From: Gentiana macrophylla
Taxonomy: Eukaryota; Streptophyta; Magnoliopsida; Gentianales; Gentianaceae
DNA length: 64,000 nt
NCBI GenBank assembly: GCA_026214975.1
Contig: JAOBSW010000644.1
Coordinates: forward strand, 248,001-312,000
Direction of reading: 5' to 3'
Shown piece by piece: positions 10,498-21,759 of this stretch (positions are counted from its first letter, which is position 1; the number at the start of each line of letters is the position of its first letter). A model generated the notes under the pieces. The model did no database searches and had not been told where the DNA came from. It saw only the letters and a program-made list of their open reading frames with translations. The position numbers and the translations under genes were made by a program.

Positions 10498-12060
10498 TGT
10501 TAAGGGTGAATTTATACGATTTATAACGCTATATTCTATGATATTTTCCCTCATATTCGTATAAATTGCATAAGAAATGAGTGTTTAACGGAAGTATTGA
10601 GTGAATGAGGTTTTTAACGAGTTAATCGCAAAACTGGTTGATTTTGGTGTTTTAATTGTGATTTTATGATTATTTGGATGATATTACATTTTGCGATGTT
10701 TTGATGTGTTAAAGGTACATGTTTGATGCTCAAATGTTGATCAAAAAGAGATAAGAGTCGAATTTCATTAATGATAAAAGAGATAATGATGATTGGATTT
10801 AATGATAAAAGAGATAAAGACGGAGAAATCAAGATGAAGTCGATTACGGATCAAGCGCCCGAAGCTTGAACCAGCGCCGAGAATGGACGAAGCGTTTGAA
10901 AGATATGGACGAGCGCCCAGGAAGAAAAAGTTGATACTGAGAGTTTGGACGCCGAGTGGGACGGGCGCCTCAAGCAAAGGCGAATCGAGCGGACAAGCGT
11001 CCGGAAAGAGTGGACGGGCGCCCGATAGTCGACTTAGTTTGAACCGACTTGAAAATCTATATAGGCGGCGGCGTTTCTCAACCCTAAGGATACCAATTAC
11101 ACAATACTCGAAACCCTAATCCTAGGGGCAGCTTAGGCTGCGGTTTTTTTCCAGTTTTCATCAACTTTTATGTTCTTAAATTCTTAGATTAGATTAGCTA
11201 CTTTTTATGCCTTTCTATACAATTTCAAGTTTCAAGAGGATGCTAAGAGGCTAGACCTCCATTGAACAAGCGTTGTGAAGCCATCCGATCAACAATTCAG
11301 CTTCTTTTCGTGATTATTTTGTGAGTATCTATTACGAGTTGTTTCTTTTATCATGCTTTATGTTGATTATTGCAAATTTATATCGAAAGATGTTTGCTTT
11401 GTTGATTGTTTATTTGATGAAAATCATGTTAGACTTTAGATCACCATGATAAAGAATAGATATTTGATCTAAGTAAGGAAAGTTATTAGGTTAGATTTCT
11501 AGGTTAGAAACGTTTAAAGTTTACACCTTTGGTTAGAAAAGCGTTAATCTTTAGATCGAAAGATAGAGAATAATAGACGAACTTGCCTAAGAAATTAGGG
11601 TTCATACCTTTGATCAGGTGGATCACAACTTGATTAGTAATCACGAAATAATCTGAATTGAAATTGAATGTTGATAGGATAGGTGGATCAATTGCTTGTT
11701 CGTTCGTAACTTATTGATTTAAAACCCCTAAAACTTGAATTGTTTAGCTTAGTTAAATCTTTTTATTGCATCTTAGGTTTAGTTGTAGTTTAAATTGTTC
11801 GCAATTTGTATCTTCCCTGGCTTTAGATTTATTCTTCTGTCCAGTTTTCCTTATTGTTATCTTTCGTTTTAGTTATTCCCTGTTTAGTTTTATTCGCTGT
11901 TTAGGTTAGTTTCTCGTGACATAGTTAGTTAAACAAATACTAGGATTACCAATCGTTAGTTTCCCGTAAGATCGACCCGGTATCAACCTCTTTACTACGA
12001 TCCTTGCACTTGAGGTATATCGGATTATAAATTTATTACTTGTTAATAAAATCCGTGACA
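10498..12060 (+). repeat. 3' LTR of the gypsy element
   Basis: Starts TGTTAAGGG directly after the polypurine tract and ends near CCGTGACA, giving TGT...ACA termini and a length of about 1.56 kb. It contains a motif array and TATATA (11058-11063), as expected for U3-R, followed by leader-like AT-rich sequence. The 5' LTR is outside the window, so the right boundary is inferred from the terminal CA and the change in sequence character. Confidence 0.6.
10885..11063 (+). promoter_or_regulatory. LTR U3 motif array (GGACGGGCGCCC-like) plus TATA box
   Basis: Copies or partial copies of GGACGRGCGCCC lie near 10885, 10907, 10947, 10959, 10991 and 11012, with related AGCGCC sequence at 10854 and 10873. 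TATATA follows at 11058-11063. The layout matches the array before the 492-codon ORF: G+C-rich, spaced 20-40 bp, ending 10-35 bp from a TATA box. This is probably the LTR promoter. Confidence 0.6.
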
Positions 12061-12871
12061 ATATACAAGTTAATTAAAAACAGCTATGTGTCACAATTTC
12101 AAAACGAGAATCGTGCCAACCATACACTAAATATCAACCTACTTTTACACTACTTTTATCCACCTCGAACCAATATACAAGATAAATAATTTGTATTAAC
12201 TTACTAATCTTAATAGTTTTTACTTAATCAAAATATCAACCAATAAGTGCCAATGAATGTTGCATTTCTTTTAAATTGATTTTGCCTGCACTACATATAA
12301 GACAATATTTTCCATTTGATTGAAGCTTTATACTCTTCATGGCTCGTTAGCGAATGATATGGCGTTATAACACATATAGAGGCATCTTTACGAAAATAAA
12401 TCAAACTTAAATTGCAACTTGGGCACATTTTTCTACAATACAAAATTGATATATAGGACGCAATAAGTAACCTCATGGGGGAAGCAAATAAACCTAAAGT
12501 TCATTGTCTTATGAAATTTATTCGATAACCCAAAATAATGCGAAAAATAATTTGAATGATTCTCGATAAATCTGAAATCACATTGTTGTTATATTGATAT
12601 TTATATTAAATGCATGATGTGTACGAAATATATTGTTTCTAAAAGATACAAATCTTAAAGAAATGAAATAGTTTTTTTTGACGTGATAGAAATGAAATAG
12701 TTAAATAATTTTACATCACTGAAAACAAATATGAAATGACAATGTCCAATTTTAACACTTGATCATGAAGTTCATTTATTGAAACCATTATATTTTGAAA
12801 CATGTAAATCGCTTGAAGCGAATGACATATCATCAAGTTACAGCTCGGTGCAATTACTATATTTTTTTATT
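12061..12871. other. AT-rich intergenic sequence, no recognised feature
   Basis: No ORF or motif that I can support. It may be part of the decayed copia sequence that becomes recognisable from about 12,872. Confidence 0.4.
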
Positions 12872-13380
12872 TAAATCATTTCTCGGCATTGAGAGAAATA
12901 AGAAAACATTGACTTAGAATAAAAGGATGCCAATACATTTCATTAAATGTAAAAGATCTTCCACGCACCATTCAAGCTGAATTGGAAGTTCATAAAATAA
13001 TTCCACTTGTAGTATTTAGCAAGTAATCTGGCAGATGCATCTACTGAACATTTGAACGTAAAAAAATCACTATTTATAAATACACCAAATCAAGTTTTAC
13101 TGATGATATTTATCTATGCACTCGATGCAAATACTATTTTTAATAAAGACCATTTCCCGCATTAGGGAGAATAAGAAAACATCATCGTAAAATAAAAGAA
13201 TGCCAAAAGATTTCATAAAATGTAAAAGATCTTCCCCCTCCATTCAAACTAAACTAGAAGTTCATAAAATAATTTCACTTGCAGTATTTAGCAAGTAATC
13301 TGCTAAATTCATTTATTGAACATAAAAGAGTGACTACTTATAAATACACCAAATCTTCTTTGATTGATGATATTTCTTTG
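12872..13380 (+). repeat. Tandem duplication of a copia pol segment (~260 bp unit)
   Basis: Units begin near 12875 and 13140. Shared runs include GAGAATAAGAAAACAT-like sequence, TGTAAAAGATCTTCC, GAAGTTCATAAAATAAT, GTATTTAGCAAGTAATCTG and TATAAATACACCAAATC. Identity is high but not perfect, so the duplication arose after insertion and has since diverged. Confidence 0.7.
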
Positions 13381-14200
13381 CGTCAGAAACGTAGAAGAAC
13401 GATCGGTATAAAAGATAAATGTCCGTGGAAAATGAAGTAAATATTGATATTTAGTCACTCATGAAAGTTTATGAAAAGATTCATCTGTATGACAAAAACC
13501 CCAATAAAATTGTGCGTCCATCAACTGATAAAATATTAGGGCCACGGAACAACTAAATTCAATCATTGATAAGGATTTGGTTTATCTTAATATTGAAGTA
13601 GTAATGAATTTTACAAAAGAATCATATTTATATCCCACTCGTTGATGACATATTTGCCTCTTTAATTGCGATTATTGTTTATAAAAATTTGTATCCATAA
13701 CCTAAGTTAATAGTAGTGTGTCAGAAACACTCAGACTGGGTAAAAATGATAAACAACTGAGGCTGAGCTTCAATCGATTATTTTTGGTTTTGTAGTGACC
13801 AAATATTGATTTGGTCAATTATATTTTTCCATTATGGATAATATTACATTATGCTAGTTAATGTCTATGGCATCAACTATGAGTTTTTATATGACCGCAT
13901 ATTAATGGGTAATTAGCCATGAATATTTATATGAAAATCTCTTATGGATTTCAGGAATGAAAATCACAACAAGTATATTGTTCAGTTGCAAATTTCATTG
14001 CATGACCTAAAACATTCCTTTTGATTCTAACGTGATCAATTGTAAAAATTCTTCTTGAAGAAGGAATATATAAATAGCTCATGCATAATGACGTGAGTTG
14101 TGTGATATTATATCCCATGTTATTCTTTATTAGTACAATGTTGAGTGTGCTTCACAAATGAGTAGTGCATCTTAGCACAATTTTTTAAGCCTCTACATTC
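12872..14200 (+). pseudogene. Fossil Ty1/copia pol fragment
   Basis: There is no open frame, but short translated blocks in changing frames match the integrase-RT linker and RT of copia elements: EVHKII near 12988 and again near 13258, a CRQxxDW-like block near 13720-13745, VMDNIT near 13834, and NIYMKI near 13921-13940 where intact elements read DIYMKIPEGF. The order of the blocks agrees with copia pol on the + strand. Density of stops and indels marks an old copy. Confidence 0.6.
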
Positions 14201-14434
14201 TTTTATCCATATGAGGTCCAGAAGAGCGGGGATATACATAAACGTACGCTTTAATGACAATCCTAGAGATTTATTCACTAATGGCTTGTTTGTCACACAA
14301 GAATGTAATAGAATGGTTTTTATTCCATTATAGTGTGTGTATGATTATATGGGAATGGAATTGAATGAAAAATGACCATTTTCATAACCTAAAAAAATGA
14401 ATCAAATGGAAAGAAAATTGGCATAACACGTGCG

Positions 14435-15798
14435 TGGTGGGCAAGATTAAGGTTGGGTAGGGTGGGTGGTGAGATAGGGTGGGGTGAAGTAGGGTAAGTG
14501 GTGGGGTGGGATGGGGTATGGTTATAAGGTAGGGTGGTAGGGGTAAGGTGGGGTATGGTTTGGTGTGTGGTAGGGTTGATTTGGTGGGGTCATGTTATGA
14601 ACGGTAAGATGAGTGATAAGGTAGGGTGAGGTGTGGTAGGGTGGGGTGGGGTGGTGGGTATGGTACGATGGGGTAGGGTTAGTTATGAGAGTGTAGAGGC
14701 AGTTTGGGGTGGCAAGGTAAGTGGAGAGGTAGGGTGCATAGGGTATGGTATGATGGTGGGGTGTGGTAGGGTAGGGTGAGGTGTGTGATGATGGGGGTTG
14801 GGTAAGTGAGGTAAGGTAATGTATGGTTAAGTATGGTATGGTATGTGGTAAGGTAATGTGGTGATGTAGGTTATGTGGTGCCGGTTAGGCAGCATAAGAT
14901 GGGTCATAGAGTAGGGTAGTGTATAGTGGTGAGAAAGAGTATAATAGGGTATGTGTGGTGGGTAAAATTTGGGTAGGGTAGGGTGGATGACTAAACAGAG
15001 TAGGTTAGGGTAGGATACATTGAGGTAAGGTAGGGTAAGGTTGGATGGTAGGTAAGATAGAATAGGGTATGGTACGGTTAGGTGGTGGGACGGGTAAGGT
15101 TAGGTAGGAGAGTGAAGAGGTAGGTTGGGGTGGTAGGGTAAGGAGGGCATGTAGTGCTGTTAACGAGCCGAGTATTGGTGGTTCGAGCTCAAGCTCGTTT
15201 AGCTCACAAACTCGTTCGAGCTGTTTGTTTGTTAAACGAACAAAAAAATATGTTCGATCTCGGCTCGTTTAAAAGATGAAATTTTCAAGCTCGTGTTCAA
15301 GCTCGCCTCGTTAAACAGGTTGTTTCAACTTGAGTTTGACTCGAGTTCGGCTTGTTAAGGTATAAAAATAAATTGCAAAAGCAAAAATAACAAATATAGA
15401 CTAATGTTACATATATCACACCACAAAAAATGTTATAAAAATATTTAAACATTATATAAAATCAATCTTTAATCTCAATTAGATGAATGAATGATAAATC
15501 ATCTTTTGAGTTAGTGTTACTGTAAATTGATGTATTTATGTAAGCACGTTCGCGAACCAAGCTCGCGTTCATTCGTTAAGAAAACGAGCCTACATTGTTT
15601 TCGAACTCGACTCGTTAAGCTAAACGAACAAACGATCACGAACACTAATGAGCCGAACATGAGTTTGTTCACGAACGACTCTGTTCATTTAACAAAACTA
15701 AGGACAGGGTAGGTGGAGAGGAATACAGTGGTAAGGTAAGGTATCGTGGTAAGGTGGCATAGGGTAGGGTGAGATGGGGTGATGATGGCAGGGTTTTT
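14435..15798 (+). repeat. G/T-rich, C-poor degenerate minisatellite (GGTAGGGTGGGGT-like)
   Basis: From about 14,435 to 15,150 and again from 15,701 to 15,798 the + strand is built from GGTAGGGT, GGTGGGGT and GGTAAGGT words with almost no C. Strand asymmetry is extreme and many GGG runs could form G-quadruplexes. The words are not the plant telomere repeat TTTAGGG. The gap is a hAT-like insertion. Confidence 0.75.
15152..15700. mobile_element. hAT-like non-autonomous element with GAGCTCG-rich ends
   Basis: Terminal inverted repeats start TAGTGCTGTTAA (15152) and, from the right, TAGTTTTGTTAA (ending 15700). Flanking 8-mers AGGGCATG and AGGACAGG match at six of eight positions, as in an aged 8-bp hAT duplication. 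The ends are rich in CTCG/CGAG words; the centre is AT-rich with no transposase. It interrupts the G/T-rich minisatellite. Confidence 0.65.
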
Positions 15799-15810
15799 TT
15801 AGGGAGATGA

Positions 15811-15814
<4 letters not shown>

Positions 15815-15858
<44 letters not shown>
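15815..15858. repeat. (TA)n microsatellite
   Basis: About 22 uninterrupted TA repeats directly after the minisatellite. Confidence 0.95.
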
Positions 15859-15859
<1 letters not shown>

Positions 15860-16462
15860 CTAAAATGTTCTTTTTTAGACAAAAAATAAAAAAAATTTAT
15901 TCTAGTTTTCTCTCTCACTCTTAATTTTTAGAATGGACATATCTTTTGGTGTAGCAGACCTTCAATTGTAAAAACTCTTTCGCAATAATTTATAATTTTT
16001 TGTCCTTTTTAGTTTTGATATCTTAATGGATATTTGTTTTTACGTAATTTCAAAAATCCACTTTTTTCCATATCAACTTATGCGGTTAAACGTAAATCAG
16101 TAAAGTGTATGCAATGACATTAATTGCAAAGATCTGAACATTCAGTGACAGACAATTGAACATGCATTGACGATTGAATTGTATATGCATTGACTGTTGT
16201 CAATTGTTGTAGATACAATGACAATTGTCGGTAAAGTAACATTGCATATACAACAACTTCAATATTAACATATGCAGTAACAAAAATTGAAATGTCACTG
16301 CATTAATTTTCTAATTACTGCAACTCTGAAGGTCTGAGGAAAAAGTAACAAACCGGATCTTCCCATCCTTCTCCAATGCTTCTCCAGTGATAATTTTTTT
16401 CCATGAAATCTTAATGGCTAATGGAGAAATAAAAAAACATCAACAACGGAGAAAGTGAGGAC
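15859..16462. other. AT-rich intergenic sequence
   Basis: No ORF. Between about 16,120 and 16,320 TGCATTGAC and CAATTGT words recur irregularly, but no fixed period could be defined. Confidence 0.4.
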
Positions 16463-18101
16463 TGTTGTCAGTCATTTTAAAAGGCTTTGGTTAAGTTTAG
16501 AGGGGGTGAATAAACTTAACATTTAAACTTTTTGGAGTTTACAAACTCAAGCAGGGTCAATAGTCTGTGACCTTTGATCAATGACTATTGAAACTATTGA
16601 ATCTGTTGCAGCGGAATATATTAAATTAAGCCTTGTTACTTGTTGTTTTAAAGGTGATACTAAGTGTTGGATACTCAGTAGTGTAAGTGTGTGATTCCAG
16701 TAGCTAATTCAGCAGGTTGATGTGATTAAGCATGCAAATAAAGTAAGGTAAATGCAAGTAAAGTAAAGTAGGCAAGATTTATAGTGGTTCCAGGTGGTGT
16801 AATCCTGTCAGTCCACTATTCTACTGTGATGTTGGAGGAAATTCGCTACAGACTTTTGAGATAGCTGTTACAAAAATCCCTAAACTGTTTGTCCTTGACC
16901 AATGACTACAGCTTCACAAACTAAACACTAGAAACAGGTAGGATTGCTGCTCCTAAGTATTCCACTAGGCCTTGAAGGGTAGGATTGCCTCTTCACCAGC
17001 TCCACCACAAAACACAACAGTCTTTGACACTTAGCAGTGCTTCTCTGTCTTCAGGTTCTTCTTGAAAAGAAGGGGTTGAATCAAGTAAGTGATTCAGCTT
17101 CAGCAAGCTTTTGATCAAGATGATAAGATCAGCAACTTGTAGACTTCAAATGTGTATCCTAGATTATACTTGAATTGCAAAAACACTTGAAGAAAATTCT
17201 TGATCAGTATGAAGATTCAATTCAGCAGGGTATAATGCTCTTGATTGCTTGTAAGTTCTGTATTAAATCTGATTCATGGGTCCTCTATTTAGGTGAAAAT
17301 CCTATATTTGAATTTCAAATCTAACCGTTATAGGATTTTTCTGATAATTCCCTGAAATTCCCTCTAATGTACTATACTGACACTGTCAGTGTCTTTCAAA
17401 CAGTCAGTCTGTCAACCAATGATTTAATTCCATTTTGATTTGGTTCTGAAATTCTTACAACGTCCCTTTCATCCTAGCCATTGATTGAATGATTAATCCA
17501 ATTCTTGTAATTCATCCTTATCCATTTAATCTTCTAAAAAAACTTGGATTAATTCGACTTTTACATTCAGCATACACCTGTTGTATAGGTCTGCTGATGT
17601 CCATATATGGTCAACTGACTTTTAGTCTGCTGTGTTTTATAAACACCATAGCTGACTGCTTCTCATCTAACCTTTTATTTTGAAGTTAGAGTACACCAAT
17701 TTAAGTATAACCAAGTTCCAATCACCACTTTACTTTTTATGGAACTTAGACCTTCTACACAAGGTATATGTGATCAGTTTAGGCCATCACAGACTTACCT
17801 AAATTCTGATCCCATATCCTTGATTTATAACCTTCACTACTAAGTTTGATCCCTTAGCCTTCATTACTGAGTTTGAACCCTCAGCCTTCAGTCTTCAGCA
17901 GATCCTAGACACTCTACTGAACACATAAACTAGACAAGTCTGCTGAACAAGTCAGCTGGCCTCTTACAATGCTTGTTTGATCAAACTTATACAAAGATCA
18001 AACTCTAGTAAGCCTATACATTAATTCTAGACATCTTTTTGCCTTTGCTCTATAACATCTAGTATGGCACTCATCATTAAAAATAGAATATGTCCAACAA
18101 T
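16463..18101 (-). repeat. 3' LTR of the SIRE-like element
   Basis: On the - strand it begins TGTTGGACAT after the polypurine tract and probably ends CTGACAACA at 16463. Length is about 1.64 kb. The outer boundary is inferred from the terminal CAACA, since the partner LTR is absent. Confidence 0.6.
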
Positions 18102-18200
18102 TTCCCCCTTTTTAGTGATGATGCCAATACCCTCTTTACAGCAAAGCAAAAAGATAAAAACACAAAAACAGAACAAATTTCATTCATATATTATTAAGGT

Positions 18201-18641
18201 TCAAACTTGTTCAAAAGCTATTACAACTAGAATTAGCATAAAGATAGAAAAGCATAAATATGAGTCTGCTGATCTAGTTTCTGTCTCACCTTGATCTCTT
18301 TTCTGTTGGTATTCCCTGATATCTTTAACCATGTCTAGCATCCATTTATTTTCAAGTGTAGATAAATCAATCCAAGAATGTACCAACTTCCATCTCTTCC
18401 AAGCCTCAGGTAGAGTCAATTGTATGCTTTGCCAGTTGAATCCTTGTCTCATGTAAAATAGCTTGAATTCTTCCATAGAGTCTTTTGCTAACAAACTTCT
18501 CAGTCTTTGTTCAGCAAATTGTCCTCTGCCACCAATTGAACTTCCTCTCGGACCTCCTCTTGTTGTTGCCCTTAAGGATCTAATCCTTGCTTCCCATAGT
18601 TTTAGTCCAAGGAAAGATTCTAGACCTTCTATGAAGGTCAT
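18201..18641 (-). pseudogene. C-terminal ORF of the SIRE-like element, interrupted
   Basis: A 146-codon frame on the - strand (MTFIEGLESFLGLKLWEARIR... to EQV). It lies between pol and the 3' LTR, where SIRE-type elements carry an extra ORF. A Trp/Leu-rich segment (WKRWKLVHSWIDL) and a hydrophobic C-terminus (FSIFMLILVVIAFE) are visible. The same frame resumes beyond the copia insertion at 23,749-23,840 with residues such as DDLLKEFKTAYYARRK, so the ORF was longer before interruption. Function unknown. Confidence 0.6.
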
Positions 18642-18657
18642 GTCATGATAAGGTTTC

Positions 18658-19045
18658 TGTGGAAATATTACTCAGCAGACTCAGCCTGCTGAGGCTTCAG
18701 CAGGGTACTCAGCAGGGTGCTCAGCAGATTCCTGAGCCTTAGGATTTCGTGCATAATATTTTTTGTACACTTTATTTAATTATAAACGACATATTAATTG
18801 TGATACATATAAACAATTAATATGTCAAACTCTAGTTTACTTTATGTCATAGACACAATTAATATGTCATAGACATAGCTTTTACTTTTACTTTTGCATG
18901 CTTGCCGCCCACATCTACATACTCAAGTGGCCGCCCAAGCTAGTGCTAGTCTCTCTCAATTGTATCTATTTATACACCTCTCATATCAATGAATAAGATA
19001 AGTTGAAGTTTACTCTTGTGTTAACACATTCTCAAACTCTCTTCA
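18658..19045 (+). repeat. 5' LTR of the copia element
   Basis: 388 bp, TGTGGAAATA...CTCTTCA. Aside from the first ~70 bp, which differ by short indels among CAGCAG words, I see no difference from the 3' LTR. A TATTTATAC promoter-like box lies near 18967. Confidence 0.9.
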
Positions 19046-19060
19046 TGGTAGCAGAGCCAT
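19046..19060 (+). other. Primer binding site (initiator Met tRNA type)
   Basis: TGGTAGCAGAGCCAT sits directly after the 5' LTR. It differs at one position from the usual plant copia site TGGTATCAGAGC that pairs with the 3' end of initiator tRNA-Met. Confidence 0.8.
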
Positions 19061-19900
19061 TTGTGTTCTAACTTTTCCATTTGCAAAACTCATATTTCAA
19101 GAATGTCTTCCACATCCGACATTACTTCAACCAAGAGAGACTCAAGAGCCTCACCGACCGGGAGTATCTTGACAACTCCTCTTCTTATACAAATCATAGA
19201 CTTGATGGTAACAACTATCTCTGTTATGGTCAAGGTCTATGAAAATGTACATTTCGGACAAAGTAAGATGGGATACTTATGCGAACAAAACCCGCACTTT
19301 CTAAACCGACCTGGTTTTGAAGCATGGGACACAACAAATAATCAACTCATGACCATCCTCACGAGGTCAATGACAAAAGAGATAAGTGAAAACTTTATGA
19401 TGTATGATACTGCCAAAGAAATCTAGGATAATGCCAGAGATCTTTACTCCAAGAAGGATAATACATCGAGGTATATGAACTAAGCTCAGATTCAAACTTG
19501 CGAGCAAGGGGATATGTCTCAGAACTCAATATTTCAATCAACTATCTAAGGCTTGGCAACACTTAGATATGTTAGAAACTCACTCATGGAATGATGTCAA
19601 AGATGCCGCTCTTTATAAAGACATCATAGAAAAGAAGAGAGTATTCGGAGTTCCTCATCGGGTGAATCCTACTCTTGATGATGTTAGGGAAGAATTCTTG
19701 CCACCAAACCTCTTCCAAATCTCAAATCCATGTTTGCCGAGGTCAAACATGAAGAAAGTAGGAGAAAAGTCATGCTTCAAATCCACTCACCGACAACCCC
19801 ATGAAGGTGTCGCCTCACGATCGTCGGGAAGGTCGCCGAGGTTCTTTGAGACATACAAAAGCCTACCGAGAAAACTCGAAAAGCGCTCGTGATCACCGCA
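19061..19900 (+). pseudogene. Copia gag, frameshifted
   Basis: A UBN2-type copia gag is readable in pieces. The frame 19061-19426 includes QSKMGYLCEQNP, FEAWDTTNNQLM and SMTKEISENFMMYDTAKEI, the usual gag signature. A second frame 19569-19892 carries the downstream part (TLDDVREEFLPPNLF). A stop at about 19424 and several indels break the protein. Confidence 0.75.
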
Positions 19901-20129
19901 AACGCACAAATCACACCAAGGACAAGCATTTGGAAGCTCCATGGCAAGCCTAACTCCTCAAAACCTCAAAACCTATCAGGAAAGTCAAGGCGAGACACAT
20001 CGGTGAGGAGGAGAATGACAACCCGATGAATGCTCGCTTTTCTTGCATTCAAAGCCTTCTGAATCAACAAAAGGAAGGTAGTCACTCTCACCGATGTTGC
20101 TACTCATACTCATACTGAGTAAATTCTAC

Positions 20130-20720
20130 TCTTTCCTTAGCAATGAAACATGGATTGTTGATTCGGGGCATCCTCCCATATGACTCGGTAATAAAACCTT
20201 ATAACCAACTACATGCCTTGTCACCAAATTCATAACATTAAAACTCATTGATGGATCTATCTCTCGTACAAAAGGTGTTGGAAATGTTAAACTCACTAAT
20301 AAGATATGCCTTCAGGATGTCCTATTTGTTCCAAACTTAGATCGCAATCTTATATCTCACAAGAGACTCACTAAAGATTTGAATTGGATTTGTTGTTTTT
20401 AAGGAAAATCAGTGCACATTCAGGATCCTACTTCACGCGTGAAGTGATTGGGAAGGCTAAACCTTCATACTGGATTGTTTACGGTCAACCTCGCCAAGAT
20501 GTAAGATCAAGATCGACCGCCTCAAGCAATTTGCTCCTGAGACTTTAGACAATATCATGTTATGGCATTATAGATTAGGACATCCAAGTTTTGGTTACTT
20601 AAAATCTTTAACTCTGAATTGTTTAAAGGATGTAATCTGAATGACCTTCAATGTGATATTTGTCAATTTGCTAAACTTACAAAATCAGGTATGCTAAGTT
20701 ACCTCATTTGCATTCCTCAC
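20130..20720 (+). pseudogene. Copia protease and pre-integrase region, broken
   Basis: A WIVDSG-type protease motif begins near 20152. NLDRNLISHKRLTKDLN-like sequence near 20337-20380 and an [14 protein letters not shown] motif near 20560-20600 mark the gag-pre-integrase domain. Frames shift repeatedly. Confidence 0.65.
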
Positions 20721-21420
20721 CCTTCACCTTAATACACAGTGATGTGTGGGGACCTCTAGGTGAAAAGTATAATAACAGGGAAAAGGTGGTTTGTCACCTT
20801 TATTGATGATCATACCAGAACACTTGGGTTTTTTTAATGAAAGACAAATCAAGTTGGTCATATCTTTCAAGAGTTTTATCATATGGTCTCCACTCAATTT
20901 GATACTAAGGTCAAGATCTTAAAGACCGATAATGCTCTAGAATACTATGAGTCTAATCTCGTACCTTCTTGACAGAGAGAGGAATTGTTCATATCGTGAG
21001 TTGTGTGGAAACACCTCACAGAATGGGGTTGCTTTGAGAGAAAGAACAGCACTACTGGAAATGGCCAGATCAATCATGTTCACCACACATGTTCCTAAAT
21101 ATATGTGGGGTGAAGCTATACTGGCTGCAACTTATTTACTCAACAGACTTCCCACAGAGTGTTAGGTTTCAAAACTCCACTCCAAACCCTACGACCACAC
21201 ACTCCTCGCCATCATCTTGTTTCCCGATTGCCTCCAAAGATCTTTGGTTGTACTTGTGTTTGTGTATATCCATGCTCAACATGTATAAACTTGATCCTAA
21301 AGCTCACAAGTGCATTTTCCTAGGTTATGCAAAGGGATGGAAAGGTTACAAGTGTTATTCCCTATTGAAAAGAAATTTTACAATTCTATGGATGTAAAAT
21401 TCTTTGAAAAGACCCTTATT
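20720..21420 (+). pseudogene. Copia integrase, broken
   Basis: HSDVWGPL-like residues near 20735-20760, TWVFLMKDKS-like sequence near 20820-20850, KILKTDNA near 20912-20935, and ETPxQNGVAxRK-like sequence near 21010-21045 match the DDE core. Downstream ARSIMFTTHVPKYMWGEAILAATYL at 21065-21140 is in one frame. Multiple indels. Confidence 0.75.
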
Positions 21421-21759
21421 ACAAGCAAACCCTCTTGAGTCATTTCACTGATGGAAACCTAATTGAAATTGACCTAAACCCTTCCTCAAAGAAACTCTTA
21501 ACCCTCAAAGAACTCCATCGATCCTCGTGCAGATCGAACTTCAAGACCCTACCGACTCTCTATGACCTCATACTTCTCAAAGAACCTCCCGAACAAGAGT
21601 TCATCGACCCAGAGCCTGCTTTGAACGAGAAACCTCAGCAGACCTAATGAACCGTAGTCCTGCTGGACCTCCGCATCGACTCGCAGATCACAAGTGGATG
21701 ACAGACCTATTGCTCTAAGGGAGGAAAAGATCATGCACCGATCATTCTATTCATTCTTA

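Larger units (their letters stand above)
1..12060 (+). mobile_element. Athila-like Ty3/gypsy LTR retrotransposon, 5' truncated by window edge
   Basis: The order is gag, protease, reverse transcriptase, RNase H, integrase, two extra ORFs, a long non-coding stretch, a polypurine tract (10483-10496) and a 3' LTR (10498-12060). Integrase after RNase H defines Ty3/gypsy. Long LTRs and a large extra ORF between integrase and the 3' LTR are typical of the Athila group. Gag-pol has a stop in gag, a frameshift in the protease active site, several breaks in pol and an altered RT active site, so this copy cannot make its own enzymes. The 5' LTR and primer site are outside the window, so the target duplication cannot be checked. 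Clade assignment is inferred from architecture. Confidence 0.85.

Noticed and set aside
14435..15798. Interstitial telomere array
   Set aside because: The words are GGTAGGGT and GGTGGGGT with irregular spacing, not TTTAGGG, and no regular 7-bp period is visible.
18463..18648. + strand ORF opposite the SIRE-like ORF
   Set aside because: It is the antisense shadow of the 146-codon - strand frame, which has element context and matching continuation at 23,749.
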